NCBI GenBank assembly: GCA_018650445.1 | Contig: JABIFX010000031.1 | Coordinates: forward strand, 1-53,803 | Direction of reading: 5' to 3' | DNA length: 53,803 nucleotides | Origin: Fidelibacterota bacterium | GTDB lineage: Bacteria; Fidelibacterota; UBA8477; JABMPR01 | Shown: positions 1-7,787 of the stretch, in pieces | How the letters are laid out: every line of letters begins with the position of its first letter | Position numbering within the stretch: the stretch's first letter is position 1 | Translations under genes and position numbers: made by a program | The notes under the pieces: model-generated | What the model was told of the DNA's origin: nothing | Seen by the model: the letters and a program-made list of their open reading frames with translations, nothing else | The model's database searches: none

Positions 1-1
1 A

Positions 2-115
2 GAAAAACCACTTGAGGTCCTACGGACGATTCACTCCTTCGATCCCTGTCTAGCATGTGCTATCCACCTGCATGACAATAAGGGGAAGAATATTTCGAAA
101 GTCCATGTCCTCTAG
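2..115 (+). CDS. [NiFe]-hydrogenase large subunit, C-terminal end only (partial)
   Basis: Reading from base 2 gives 37 residues ending at TAG 113-115; the gene begins left of the window. The fragment carries DPCLACAIH, the C-terminal L4 motif whose two Cys bind the Ni-Fe site in [NiFe]-hydrogenase large subunits. It is followed by a 15-residue tail (LHDNKGKNISKVHVL). In the family this tail is removed by a dedicated endopeptidase just after the motif His once Ni is inserted, and that protease is encoded immediately downstream. The tail ends in a V-L like E. coli HyaB/HybC tails, which fits a group 1 uptake enzyme, but subgroup cannot be fixed from the C-terminus alone. HybA and HybB homologues lie 10 kb to the right on the other strand. 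Confidence 0.93.
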   Translation, partial: EKPLEVLRTIHSFDPCLACAIHLHDNKGKNISKVHVL

Positions 116-596
116 CCCCGAGGTGGTCGTCCTCGGTCTGGGCAACATCCTCATGGAAGATGAGGGTATTGGTGTTCATGCCGCAAACCATCTCCAGGAG
201 CATTACCACTTTAAGCCAGAAATCGAGATCGTTGATGGGGGTACCAGCGGTCTCGATCTTCTGACTTTTTTTGGCCCGGAAAAATCCATTCTGATCATTG
301 ACGCAGTTAATTTTGAAATGGAACCGGGTACTGTTGGCAAACTTGAAGACGATGCCATACTTGCTCAGCTAGATCCCAAAATATCTCTCCATCATTTGGG
401 CCTTTCAGATCTCATCAGTGTTGCCGAGCTGGTTGATAAGAAAGCCAGGCGGATGACACTGCTGGGTATTCAACCCGAATCCATGGAGAATCTGGATCTG
501 GAAATGACTCCAACCATAAAAGGGGTATTTGACAAGGTTATTGATAACGCACTGCGCATTCTTGAGGAATGGGGAATAGAGAATCACAAACACTAA
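105..596 (+). CDS. Hydrogenase maturation endopeptidase (HyaD/HybD/HoxM family)
   Basis: This 163-residue protein matches the usual length of HybD-type proteases, which cut the C-terminal tail off the large subunit after nickel insertion in the cytoplasm. Visible motifs are GLGNILMEDEGIGVHA near the N-terminus (the Glu is the expected Ni ligand), VDGGTSGLDLL (second Asp ligand) and SLHHLGLSDL (His ligand). The ATG at 105 overlaps the last 11 bases of the large-subunit gene. An upstream TTG/ATG series would add a 16-residue, poorly conserved extension, so 105 is preferred. The overlap implies translational coupling with its substrate. Family assignment is firm; the subtype is not. Confidence 0.93.
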   Translation: MSSSPEVVVLGLGNILMEDEGIGVHAANHLQEHYHFKPEIEIVDGGTSGLDLLTFFGPEKSILIIDAVNFEMEPGTVGKLEDDAILAQLDPKISLHHLGLSDLISVAELVDKKARRMTLLGIQPESMENLDLEMTPTIKGVFDKVIDNALRILEEWGIENHKH

Positions 597-655
597 TCCA
601 TATTTTTGAGTTTGCTGGTAAATACCTTGGCGTGATATTTGAACGCTTGAGAATC

Positions 656-1060
656 ATGAAAATTTTCAAAAATATTCCATTATTTCAATTACTGCTATAT
701 CTCATAGCCCTGCATTCATTTTGTGTGGGAATTGCACTTATTGTCCTTCCATTTAGCGTTCTCTCCTGGTTTGGTTTCACAATAGATCCATACCGCTTCT
801 TTTCTACACAGGGAGGCGTCTTTCATGTTGTCATGAGTATTGGCTACTTACTGGCAGCTAAGAATCCTCTGGCAGAGAAGAGTCTGATAATTTTCATCAT
901 TCTGGCTAAGTGGATCGCCTTCTTGTTTCTGGGTTTCTATTTTCTGTTTTCAGAGATGGTCCCAGTAATCGCCATTTCAGCCGTCAGTGATGGTTTGATG
1001 GGTTTGATGGTCATGATGTTTTTCCTCGCATTGTTCACTGAGGAGAAAACGGGTGACTGA
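656..1060 (+). CDS. Small four-helix membrane protein of unknown function
   Basis: A 134-residue, very hydrophobic protein with about four transmembrane segments (roughly residues 8-30, 45-62, 70-90 and 100-125) and a short charged C-terminus (TEEKTGD). I do not recognise a family with confidence; the layout recalls small DoxX-like or DUF4345-like integral proteins. The ATG at 656 starts right at the first hydrophobic segment. Upstream in-frame codons would add a non-hydrophobic tail overlapping the protease gene. Its stop overlaps the GTG start of the next gene (1053), so it is translationally coupled to the epimerase-like protein. Context suggests a membrane partner for that enzyme or for the hydrogenase locus. 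Confidence 0.75.
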   Translation: MKIFKNIPLFQLLLYLIALHSFCVGIALIVLPFSVLSWFGFTIDPYRFFSTQGGVFHVVMSIGYLLAAKNPLAEKSLIIFIILAKWIAFLFLGFYFLFSEMVPVIAISAVSDGLMGLMVMMFFLALFTEEKTGD

Positions 1061-2591
1061 CAAAGCCCTCCCCAGATTAGTTATTACTGGGGCATCTGGA
1101 TTTATTGGTAGAAACTTTATTGAGACCTATCAGGATGAATATCAGATCTTCGCTATCGCCCGACGGAGTCAGCAAGAAGTTGGCATACGCCGACACAAAA
1201 ATATCACCTGGTATCTCGTTGATGTAGCCGAACCTGAAAATGTTCGCGATGCAATGGACGAAATAAAGGCTGGTGGTGGCGCCGATTATTTTATTCACCT
1301 CGCAGCCTTTTTTGATTTTTCCAATGAACCCAATGCAGAATATGAACGCACCAATGTCCACGGCTCAAAACTTATCTTTGAAGCAGCAGCAAAACTGGGA
1401 CTTAAAAGATTTATTTTCGCGAGCTCTTTGGTCGTCTCAGAATTTCCTCAAGATGGAGATAGACTCACAGAGGAGAGTTCCCTGGATGCTGACTTTCCGT
1501 ATGCAGTTACCAAGATTGCAGGTGAAGCCATGGCCAAGGAATGGTCTAAATCTTTTCCCTGCACGGTGGTCCGATTTGCCGCAGTATTCAGTGATTGGTG
1601 TGAATATGGACCATTATATAAATTTTTAGACACCTGGTCATCTCGATCCTGGAAATCAAGGGTACTTGGAGGTAAAGGCGAATCTGCGGTTCCCTACATT
1701 CATATTGTTTGCCTTGTCAGAATGTTGAAAACCATACTTGATAAAACAGACAAGCTGAAACCCTTTGATGTACTCATCGCCAGCCCTGATGAAAGTACCA
1801 GCCACCAGGAGCTATATGATTTAAGTACCCGATTCGTTTTTGGCGAGAAACGCAGGGCTATTCATATGCCTGTTCTCCTGGCCAAACTGGGTGTCTTTCT
1901 TATGGATTTTGCAGGTCGACTCATTGGTCACCGCCCGTTTGAACGTCCCTGGATGATGAAGTACATCGATGAGCGCATGGATGTGGACGCTGCGTACACG
2001 AGAAAAGAGTTAGACTGGAAGGTTATTCCACGATACCGACCGGAGCGAAGAATTCTGCATGTAATTGAACATATGAAAACCTATCCCACTGAGTGGCATC
2101 AGAAAAATACTCTGGCGCTCTACAAATCTCCTGAACGACCAAACCTGGCAATATCTGAAGCACTGGTACAACAGGAAGATTCAATCCTGACCGCCCTTCA
2201 CGACCAGATTATGGATATTGAACATCCCGATAGATACCCCTCTTACAAGAAAATGGATCCAGAAAAACTGGCCTGGTATCTTGGTATTGTTTATAATCTT
2301 CTCAAGGTATCAGTACGCACAGGTGATCGATTGTCTATGTCCAACTATGCACGTTTTATCGCTAGCATTCGTATCCATGAAGGTTTTAAATTACTCGAGG
2401 TCGTGGATGTATATGAAACATTGGCTGAAATAGTTATTCAGCAACTTCTTGATTATGATTTAGTTAAGCATTTGGAGGAGCGCATCCGCGACGATGTAGA
2501 CCTGACCATTCAAATGGCAGTAGATGAAATCGAAGACGCCTACGATATAGCCAAAGCTCCAGCCTCCTACGTTCGATTTCATAACAGATAG
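1053..2591 (+). CDS. NAD(P)-dependent epimerase/dehydratase (extended SDR) with C-terminal helical sensor-like domain
   Basis: A 512-residue protein. The N-terminal ~340 residues are an extended short-chain dehydrogenase: Rossmann motif TGASGFIG at 12-19 and the catalytic pair Y150/K154 in PYAVTK. The C-terminal ~150 residues, after EWHQKN, form a separate all-helical domain (signatures VRTGDRLSMSNYARF and HEGFKLLEVVDVYETL). Its pattern resembles RsbRD/PucR-type N-terminal signalling domains; this is a by-eye resemblance. The GTG start is fixed by an AGGAG at 1041-1045 and overlaps the previous stop. The next gene is a full-length paralogue with the same architecture. Substrate is unknown; nucleotide sugars or lipid-like substrates are typical for extended SDRs. 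Confidence 0.85.
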   Translation: MTDKALPRLVITGASGFIGRNFIETYQDEYQIFAIARRSQQEVGIRRHKNITWYLVDVAEPENVRDAMDEIKAGGGADYFIHLAAFFDFSNEPNAEYERTNVHGSKLIFEAAAKLGLKRFIFASSLVVSEFPQDGDRLTEESSLDADFPYAVTKIAGEAMAKEWSKSFPCTVVRFAAVFSDWCEYGPLYKFLDTWSSRSWKSRVLGGKGESAVPYIHIVCLVRMLKTILDKTDKLKPFDVLIASPDESTSHQELYDLSTRFVFGEKRRAIHMPVLLAKLGVFLMDFAGRLIGHRPFERPWMMKYIDERMDVDAAYTRKELDWKVIPRYRPERRILHVIEHMKTYPTEWHQKNTLALYKSPERPNLAISEALVQQEDSILTALHDQIMDIEHPDRYPSYKKMDPEKLAWYLGIVYNLLKVSVRTGDRLSMSNYARFIASIRIHEGFKLLEVVDVYETLAEIVIQQLLDYDLVKHLEERIRDDVDLTIQMAVDEIEDAYDIAKAPASYVRFHNR

Positions 2592-2638
2592 TCCAGTTAC
2601 TACCGTTTGATCCTGAGGATCAAATTTGGATAGATAAA

Positions 2639-4156
2639 ATGGGATATCAGGAAACCAACAAGACCGTCCTTATCACAGGTGCATCCGGATTTATCGGTCA
2701 CCATCTTGTGAAATATTTGTGCCCTGATCATAAGGTGATTGCCTTTGCACGCAGGACACAGAAAGAGGTTGGACTGGAACCTCACTTCAATCTGGAATGG
2801 ATGTTGGTGGATTTGATGGATCCAGTTCAACTGAAAAAGGCCTTTCAAAAAGCTTCTAGCACACACTCAATTGATTTTATTTTTCATCTCGCCGCTTACT
2901 ATGATTTTGGGGATCAGGTGTTTTCACAGATCTATGAAAAAACCAATGTCGAGGCGACTCGTATCCTGTTGGAGTTGACAAAGCAAATAAATGTCCAGCG
3001 TTTTGTTTTTACCAGTTCTCTGGTTGCCAGCAAATTTCCCGTTAGCGGTGATCTCGTTTATGAGAGAAGCATCCCTGATGCTAATTTCCCCTATGCGGTT
3101 ACCAAGCGTCAGGGGGAAAAACTGGTGGAGGAATTCTCTCAATTCTTCCCCTGCACAGTGGTTCGACTGGCAGCTGTATGTAGCGACTGGTGTGAATATG
3201 AACCCCTTTATCATTTCCTGAAAATCTGGTTGTCTGATCGCTGGGATGCTAGAATTTTGCCAGGGAAGGGGAGTATGGCCATTCCATATATTCATGTGTG
3301 CTGTGTGGTTGACATCTTTGAAAAAATCATCATGAAGTCATCTGAGTTGAAGAAATTTGATACCTACCTGGCCAGTTCAGACAGCCCAGTTTCACTGGTT
3401 GAATTATTCAAATTAGCTACCCAACAATATTTTGGCAAAGAAAGAAACCCGACTTTTATTCCTGTTCTGTTTGCCAAGGCTGGTGTTATCTGGCGAAATA
3501 TTATGGGAAAAATTACCGGCAATCGTCCTTTTGAAAGGTTGTGGATGCTGGATTATACCGATAGACAATTTCCTACAGATTCTTCTTACACGAGGGAAAC
3601 CCTGGAGTGGTACCCTAAACCCAGACATCACCTGAAACGGCGTTTATTACACCTCATTGAAAATCTGAAAGCGAGACCAGAGGAATGGCATCAAAAAAAT
3701 ATCGATCGACTACATAGATTCGCCAAAAGTCGCCCCTCTCTGACTCTGGCCGAAGAGATGGTCAAAATGCACGAGCCTCTTGTTGAAAAGATATACTCCA
3801 AAATCATGCTGTCTGAAAACCAGGAACTACTAAAATTTTACCATTCCATGAATGCCGATGATCTCAAGTGGTATATCAATGTGGTCTATAACAACCTGCT
3901 TACTTCTGTACGTCATGGTGATAGATCCATCATGATTACCTTTGCCCGTGATCTGTCTCATCGCAGAATGCAGGAACATGCCAGCCTGGAGGAATTATGT
4001 GGAGCCCTATGCATTACTAGGGATGTCATCACCCATGGGCTATATAATAATCCCAACCTACTCAGCATGAAGCTTCTGGTACATGATTATATTACCCTGG
4101 CGATTCAGTTGGCCATTGATGAAATCAAGGATGTTTATGAGAATGTCCCACGCTAG
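2639..4156 (+). CDS. NAD(P)-dependent epimerase/dehydratase (extended SDR), tandem paralogue with the same C-terminal helical domain
   Basis: A 505-residue paralogue of the preceding gene along its whole length. It shares TGASGFIG (14-21), PYAVTK with Y152/K156, FPCTVVR, a conserved SDWCEY block, PFER.WM and EWHQKN. The C-terminal helical domain again shows a VRHGDR and RMQEHASLEELCGAL pattern, similar to RsbRD-type sensory domains. The 47-bp gap after the first copy and the same orientation indicate a local duplication that was kept and diverged. A hairpin (4144-4164) spans the stop codon, where this transcript meets the oppositely oriented archaemetzincin gene. Enzyme class is clear from motifs; substrate and the link to hydrogenase are inference. 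Confidence 0.85.
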   Translation: MGYQETNKTVLITGASGFIGHHLVKYLCPDHKVIAFARRTQKEVGLEPHFNLEWMLVDLMDPVQLKKAFQKASSTHSIDFIFHLAAYYDFGDQVFSQIYEKTNVEATRILLELTKQINVQRFVFTSSLVASKFPVSGDLVYERSIPDANFPYAVTKRQGEKLVEEFSQFFPCTVVRLAAVCSDWCEYEPLYHFLKIWLSDRWDARILPGKGSMAIPYIHVCCVVDIFEKIIMKSSELKKFDTYLASSDSPVSLVELFKLATQQYFGKERNPTFIPVLFAKAGVIWRNIMGKITGNRPFERLWMLDYTDRQFPTDSSYTRETLEWYPKPRHHLKRRLLHLIENLKARPEEWHQKNIDRLHRFAKSRPSLTLAEEMVKMHEPLVEKIYSKIMLSENQELLKFYHSMNADDLKWYINVVYNNLLTSVRHGDRSIMITFARDLSHRRMQEHASLEELCGALCITRDVITHGLYNNPNLLSMKLLVHDYITLAIQLAIDEIKDVYENVPR

Positions 4157-4164
4157 TGGGGACA
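4144..4164. terminator. Hairpin between convergent genes
   Basis: TGTCCCAC and GTGGGGACA pair around a GCTA loop with one bulged base. The stem covers the stop codon of the epimerase-like gene and lies two bases beyond the stop of the convergent archaemetzincin gene. There is no T-tract on either side, so it is not a classical intrinsic terminator, but its position suggests a transcription or mRNA-stability boundary. Confidence 0.45.
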
Positions 4165-4165
4165 A

Positions 4166-4696
4166 TTAAGAGGTCAGCTCAGCGAGTTCCTCTTGACAGA
4201 TATGGCAAAATATATCTGACTTTTGATCAATTTCTTCCACATAGGTAGTTGAAACCATAACACAACCAGGTTTCAGGCAGTGCTTTAGTCCAAAGGCATG
4301 ACCCAATTCGTGAATTAAGCATTTCAACAAACGATCAGAATACAGTTGCGGATCCTCAGCCAGACCATATCTGTTATTGTGGAGACGATGCCCAGATACC
4401 AGAGCTGCAGAACCCCCCAGATAGGCTTGGCCAAAAATGTAACTCAAAACGGGGATAAAGAGATCCAACTCAGTAATACCCACTATCTTATTTTCGTCGC
4501 CCGCTGTTGTGACTAATTTTTGGATAATCTCATTGGCATTGTATTGGGATCGAACCGGATTGAAGTAGGGGTTCATATCGAAGGGGCGGCTACTCAGGCG
4601 GGTTTCCATTTTAAACCGGTTACTGATGATCGAGAGCATTTTTTCCAACTCTTCCACGGCAGAAAACTGTAAGGGGATAATTTTGATCAGCGACAC
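4166..4696 (-). CDS. amzA: Archaemetzincin family zinc metalloprotease
   Basis: A 176-residue protein with the archaemetzincin signature: H129-E-L-G-H133, the third His in FGLKHC, then CLKPGCVM and a C-terminal C-H-I-C pair near residue 166. In this family HExxHxxGxxH binds catalytic zinc and the Cys set binds a structural zinc. The length is typical of prokaryotic members. The start is GTG at 4696, supported by AGGA eight bases upstream. It follows the sigma-54 response regulator by 15 bp and is probably the last gene of the kinase-regulator transcript. The physiological substrate of bacterial archaemetzincins is not known. Its place in a hydrogenase/two-component cluster is unusual. Confidence 0.93.
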   Translation of the reverse strand: MSLIKIIPLQFSAVEELEKMLSIISNRFKMETRLSSRPFDMNPYFNPVRSQYNANEIIQKLVTTAGDENKIVGITELDLFIPVLSYIFGQAYLGGSAALVSGHRLHNNRYGLAEDPQLYSDRLLKCLIHELGHAFGLKHCLKPGCVMVSTTYVEEIDQKSDIFCHICQEELAELTS

Positions 4697-4711
4697 TTGT
4701 TTATTCCTGAT

Positions 4712-6052
4712 CTAGTTGCCCTTTTCGATCTTGTATTTCTTTATCTTGCTGTACAGGGTAACACGGTCAACGCCCAATGCTTTGGCGGCCTGAGAAATAT
4801 TCCAATCATATTTCTTAAGAATATTCTCAATATGATGATGCTCCATATCCTGGATGGATTCCCAGGTTGGTTTATCAATATTTTGTTGAAAAGGTAGGTC
4901 TTTTAGCTGAACCGTATCACCGCTCCCAATGACAATGGCTCTTTCAATCAGATTTTCCAACTCACGGACATTGCCAGGGAATGCATAATTCTGCAACGCT
5001 TTTGCAGCCCGTTTACCAATATGACGAGTCCCCTTATTCATTTGATCGGCATAGAGTTTAACAAAATGTTCAGAGAGCAACTTGATGTCTTCCACGCGCT
5101 CACGGAGAGGGGGAATAATGATTGAGAACACATTGAGCCGATAGAAGAGATCTTCCCTGAATTCTCCATTTTTCACCATGGATGCAAGATCACGATTGGT
5201 TGCACAGATCACGCGGAAATCTGATTTAAACTCGCGATTACCACCCACTCTGGCAAACTTCTTCGTTTCCAGAACTCTTAATATTTCGATCTGCATTTTC
5301 ATAGAGATGGTAGAAATTTCATCAAGGAACAGTGTGGCCCCATCGGCCATTTCGAATTTACCCTTGCGTGCGTACTGAGCACCGGTGAAAGCACCTCTCT
5401 CATGACCAAAGAGCTCGCTTTCCATGAGATTTTCTGCAATGGCCCCACAGTGAACCGTAACCATGGGGAAGAAGCGTCTCGAAGAGTTCATGTGAATGGC
5501 TTTGGCAATGAGCTCTTTGCCTGTACCACTATCACCATTGATAATGACCGTTGAATCAGTTTCAGCGACAACCCTGACCTGTTCCAAGACGTTGAGAATA
5601 CCCTCGCTCTCACCGATGATGTCATCAACATTAACCAGGCTCTTAATCCGATCCTGAAGAGATAGATTTTCCTTGCTGAGTTGAATGGACTTGCTGGCAT
5701 TTCGAATTATATGCGTGATGGCATCTGGGTCGAAAGGCTTACATACATAGTCGTAGGCGCCGTCTTTCAAGGCTTCAACCGCTGAATCAACCGATGCAAA
5801 AGCTGTCATTATGATGACAATCATATCTTCATTAATGGCTTTGATACGACGGTTTAACTCCAGACCATCCATACCGGGAAGCTTGATATCAATCAAGATG
5901 ATATGAAAATGATAGGCCTCAATCTTTTTCAAGGCCACCTTGGCATCTTCAGCAGTGTCTACGGTATATCCGTCTTCAATAAACCAGTTGGATAATGAAT
6001 CACGTACTGAGAGTTCGTCATCAACTACTAATATCGAAAGATTATTGTCCAT
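4712..6052 (-). CDS. NtrC-family sigma-54-dependent response regulator
   Basis: A 446-residue protein with the complete three-domain layout. The receiver domain (about 5-120) has acidic pocket DD 11-12, phospho-acceptor D55 and K105. The AAA+ domain (about 144-375) has Walker A GDSGTGKE at 173-180, the sigma-54-contacting GAFTGA at 220-225 and Walker B LFLDEI at 241-246. The C-terminus is a Fis-type helix-turn-helix (SQAAKALGVDRVTLY). It starts one base after the kinase gene ends, so the pair is co-translated. It should activate sigma-54 RNA polymerase when phosphorylated by the neighbouring heme-motif kinase. A sigma-54 promoter before the kinase gene (7771-7786) suggests autoregulation. Confidence 0.96.
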   Translation of the reverse strand: MDNNLSILVVDDELSVRDSLSNWFIEDGYTVDTAEDAKVALKKIEAYHFHIILIDIKLPGMDGLELNRRIKAINEDMIVIIMTAFASVDSAVEALKDGAYDYVCKPFDPDAITHIIRNASKSIQLSKENLSLQDRIKSLVNVDDIIGESEGILNVLEQVRVVAETDSTVIINGDSGTGKELIAKAIHMNSSRRFFPMVTVHCGAIAENLMESELFGHERGAFTGAQYARKGKFEMADGATLFLDEISTISMKMQIEILRVLETKKFARVGGNREFKSDFRVICATNRDLASMVKNGEFREDLFYRLNVFSIIIPPLRERVEDIKLLSEHFVKLYADQMNKGTRHIGKRAAKALQNYAFPGNVRELENLIERAIVIGSGDTVQLKDLPFQQNIDKPTWESIQDMEHHHIENILKKYDWNISQAAKALGVDRVTLYSKIKKYKIEKGN

Positions 6053-6053
6053 C

Positions 6054-7718
6054 TTAAGCCCTCCCCGAGCTTAGTTCAAATGTGAATTTCAGCGATGTGC
6101 CGGCCCCTGGTGCTGAATCCACGGCAACTTTTGCATTATGTTGCTCCAAAATTCCATAAGTGACTGCCAGGCCTAAACCAATTCCCGACATTTCTTTTTT
6201 ACTGGAGAAGAAGGGTTCAAATATATGCTCCTGATCCGCTTCAGAAATACCAATACCATTATCTTTGATCTCTATGGTGATATGTTCCATATCTGGGTTA
6301 TAGCTTCGATAGGTTACCTGGCTGTCAGGTCCTGGACTAACCGCTTCCAGGGCATTTGTAAGCACTGCCAGGCAGGCCTGGATGATTTGGTTTCCGTTGC
6401 CCCTTATCTGATCCCTGGTGGCAGAGAAATCTGTCGCCAGTATTACATCAGAGATTTGGAAACTATGCTGGATGAGTTGTTCTGTTTCCGCAAGAACTTC
6501 ATTTACACTGACCTCATCAAATTTTTGGCTACCATCCCGAGAAAAATTAAGGAGTCCTTTGACGATGTTTCCACATCTTTTAGTCTCAGATTGGATCATT
6601 TCAAGATGTTTTAAGACCGCTTCCTTTTTCTCTTCTGTCAGCTCGGGGTTTTGCAGAATTCGGGAGACCAGTTTTGCATAGGTGAGTACTCCAGCCAGTG
6701 GATTATTGATTTCATGAGCCACGGATGATGAAAGTCGACCTAAGGAGGCAAGTCGTTCGATTTGATATATCTCGTTTTGAGTTCGGGCAATATCTTCAGA
6801 TTTGGTTCGCACCTTATTTTCCAATTCGTTGGACCACTGATGCAGCTCACGACTGCTCTCATTAATGGATTCCAGCATGGTGTTTAGTGCCAATCCGACC
6901 TCATGGATATCTATCAAATCATTGGGCTGAACATTAACGCGTACTGACAGATTTCCAGTGGAGACAGCGCGGCTGGCGTCCACAATCCGTTTCAGAGGTT
7001 TGTGAATGCGCCGTTTCACAAAAAAGAGCAGGGCTCCCATGACCAGCACAAGGAATAGCAATATCAGACCAAAATATTCATACAGAAGTTGGCTCAGCGC
7101 ACCATCCAATTCATCCAGGGGTAATTCAATTTCCAGAAATCCCAGAACTTCCGAATCAATATGGGTCTGGTGACACCCTGAGGATCGGCATTCCGGAGTG
7201 GACATAATGGGGGAGAGGACAATCATGTTTCGACCGGCATCAGCATCCCTGTTGTAGATACAGGTGCCAGGCATACCCCATTGCGAATGATCCACTTCAC
7301 TATGACAATGAGCGCAGGGTGTCATAGGTGTATGCTCCATACCAGAGTGTAGTGCGCCTGGGGAAAAGTGCCTGATCTCACCCTCATCATTAAATATACG
7401 GATGGCCCCAACGCCAGGGACATCCTGAACTTTTGTGATGGCAATAGTGAGTTCAGCATGATCTTCGCGAATCATACTGGACCTGATGCTCAGGTCAACC
7501 ATAGCAGACATTCTTTTCCCACAACGTGTTAACACATTTTCAAGATAATTATTAGATATGGAAAAGATTAACCAAGCCAAGAAAATGAATAGTAACAAGG
7601 ACATGGAGACCAACATAGCTACGAGATGGCTGTACAGAGATTTGGTCCGGAAGATACCTCGCCAGGCTAATTTTAAGTGAGATCGGATCTCCTTTTTTTG
7701 CACTGACTCTTGTTCCAT
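6054..7718 (-). CDS. Membrane histidine kinase with periplasmic heme-c-like motifs
   Basis: A 554-residue sensor kinase. TM1 is about residues 31-54 and TM2 about 215-234, enclosing a ~160-residue periplasmic domain. That domain contains CAHCH (135-139, a canonical CxxCH heme-c site) and CRSSGCH (177-183, a CxxxxCH variant), plus a lone Cys at 153. HAMP follows, then HisKA with phospho-acceptor H335 in VAHEINNPLAG. The HATPase has an N box near 455, DNGIGI 486-491 and GIGLGLA 512-518. I chose ATG 7718 over GTG 7724 because GAGG lies five bases before it. Two c-type hemes would make it a redox or gas sensor. It pairs with the downstream sigma-54 regulator in a hydrogenase context. Heme attachment is inferred. 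Confidence 0.93.
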   Translation of the reverse strand: MEQESVQKKEIRSHLKLAWRGIFRTKSLYSHLVAMLVSMSLLLFIFLAWLIFSISNNYLENVLTRCGKRMSAMVDLSIRSSMIREDHAELTIAITKVQDVPGVGAIRIFNDEGEIRHFSPGALHSGMEHTPMTPCAHCHSEVDHSQWGMPGTCIYNRDADAGRNMIVLSPIMSTPECRSSGCHQTHIDSEVLGFLEIELPLDELDGALSQLLYEYFGLILLFLVLVMGALLFFVKRRIHKPLKRIVDASRAVSTGNLSVRVNVQPNDLIDIHEVGLALNTMLESINESSRELHQWSNELENKVRTKSEDIARTQNEIYQIERLASLGRLSSSVAHEINNPLAGVLTYAKLVSRILQNPELTEEKKEAVLKHLEMIQSETKRCGNIVKGLLNFSRDGSQKFDEVSVNEVLAETEQLIQHSFQISDVILATDFSATRDQIRGNGNQIIQACLAVLTNALEAVSPGPDSQVTYRSYNPDMEHITIEIKDNGIGISEADQEHIFEPFFSSKKEMSGIGLGLAVTYGILEQHNAKVAVDSAPGAGTSLKFTFELSSGRA

Positions 7719-7770
7719 ATCCACCTCGAGCTAGAAATTTGGCTGAGTTATCAAAGGCAATAGTTAACTA

Positions 7771-7786
7771 AGCATAATACATGCCA
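7771..7786 (-). promoter_or_regulatory. Sigma-54 (-24/-12) promoter of the kinase-regulator-archaemetzincin genes
   Basis: On the - strand the site reads TGGCATGTATTATGCT. It matches the consensus TGGCACGNNNNTTGCW at all but two positions, with GG and GC at exactly the required spacing. The predicted transcription start is near 7760, about 40 bases before the kinase ATG. It sits in the 69-bp gap after the third GcvH-like gene. GTTAAC occurs at 7763-7768 and 7787-7792, flanking the site. The only evident sigma-54 activator nearby is encoded in the same transcript. Confidence 0.7.
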
Positions 7787-7787
7787 G

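Noticed and set aside
628-643. Sigma-54-like site TGGCGTGATATTTGAA before the small membrane protein gene
   Set aside because: It has three mismatches and would place the transcription start on the ATG at 656.
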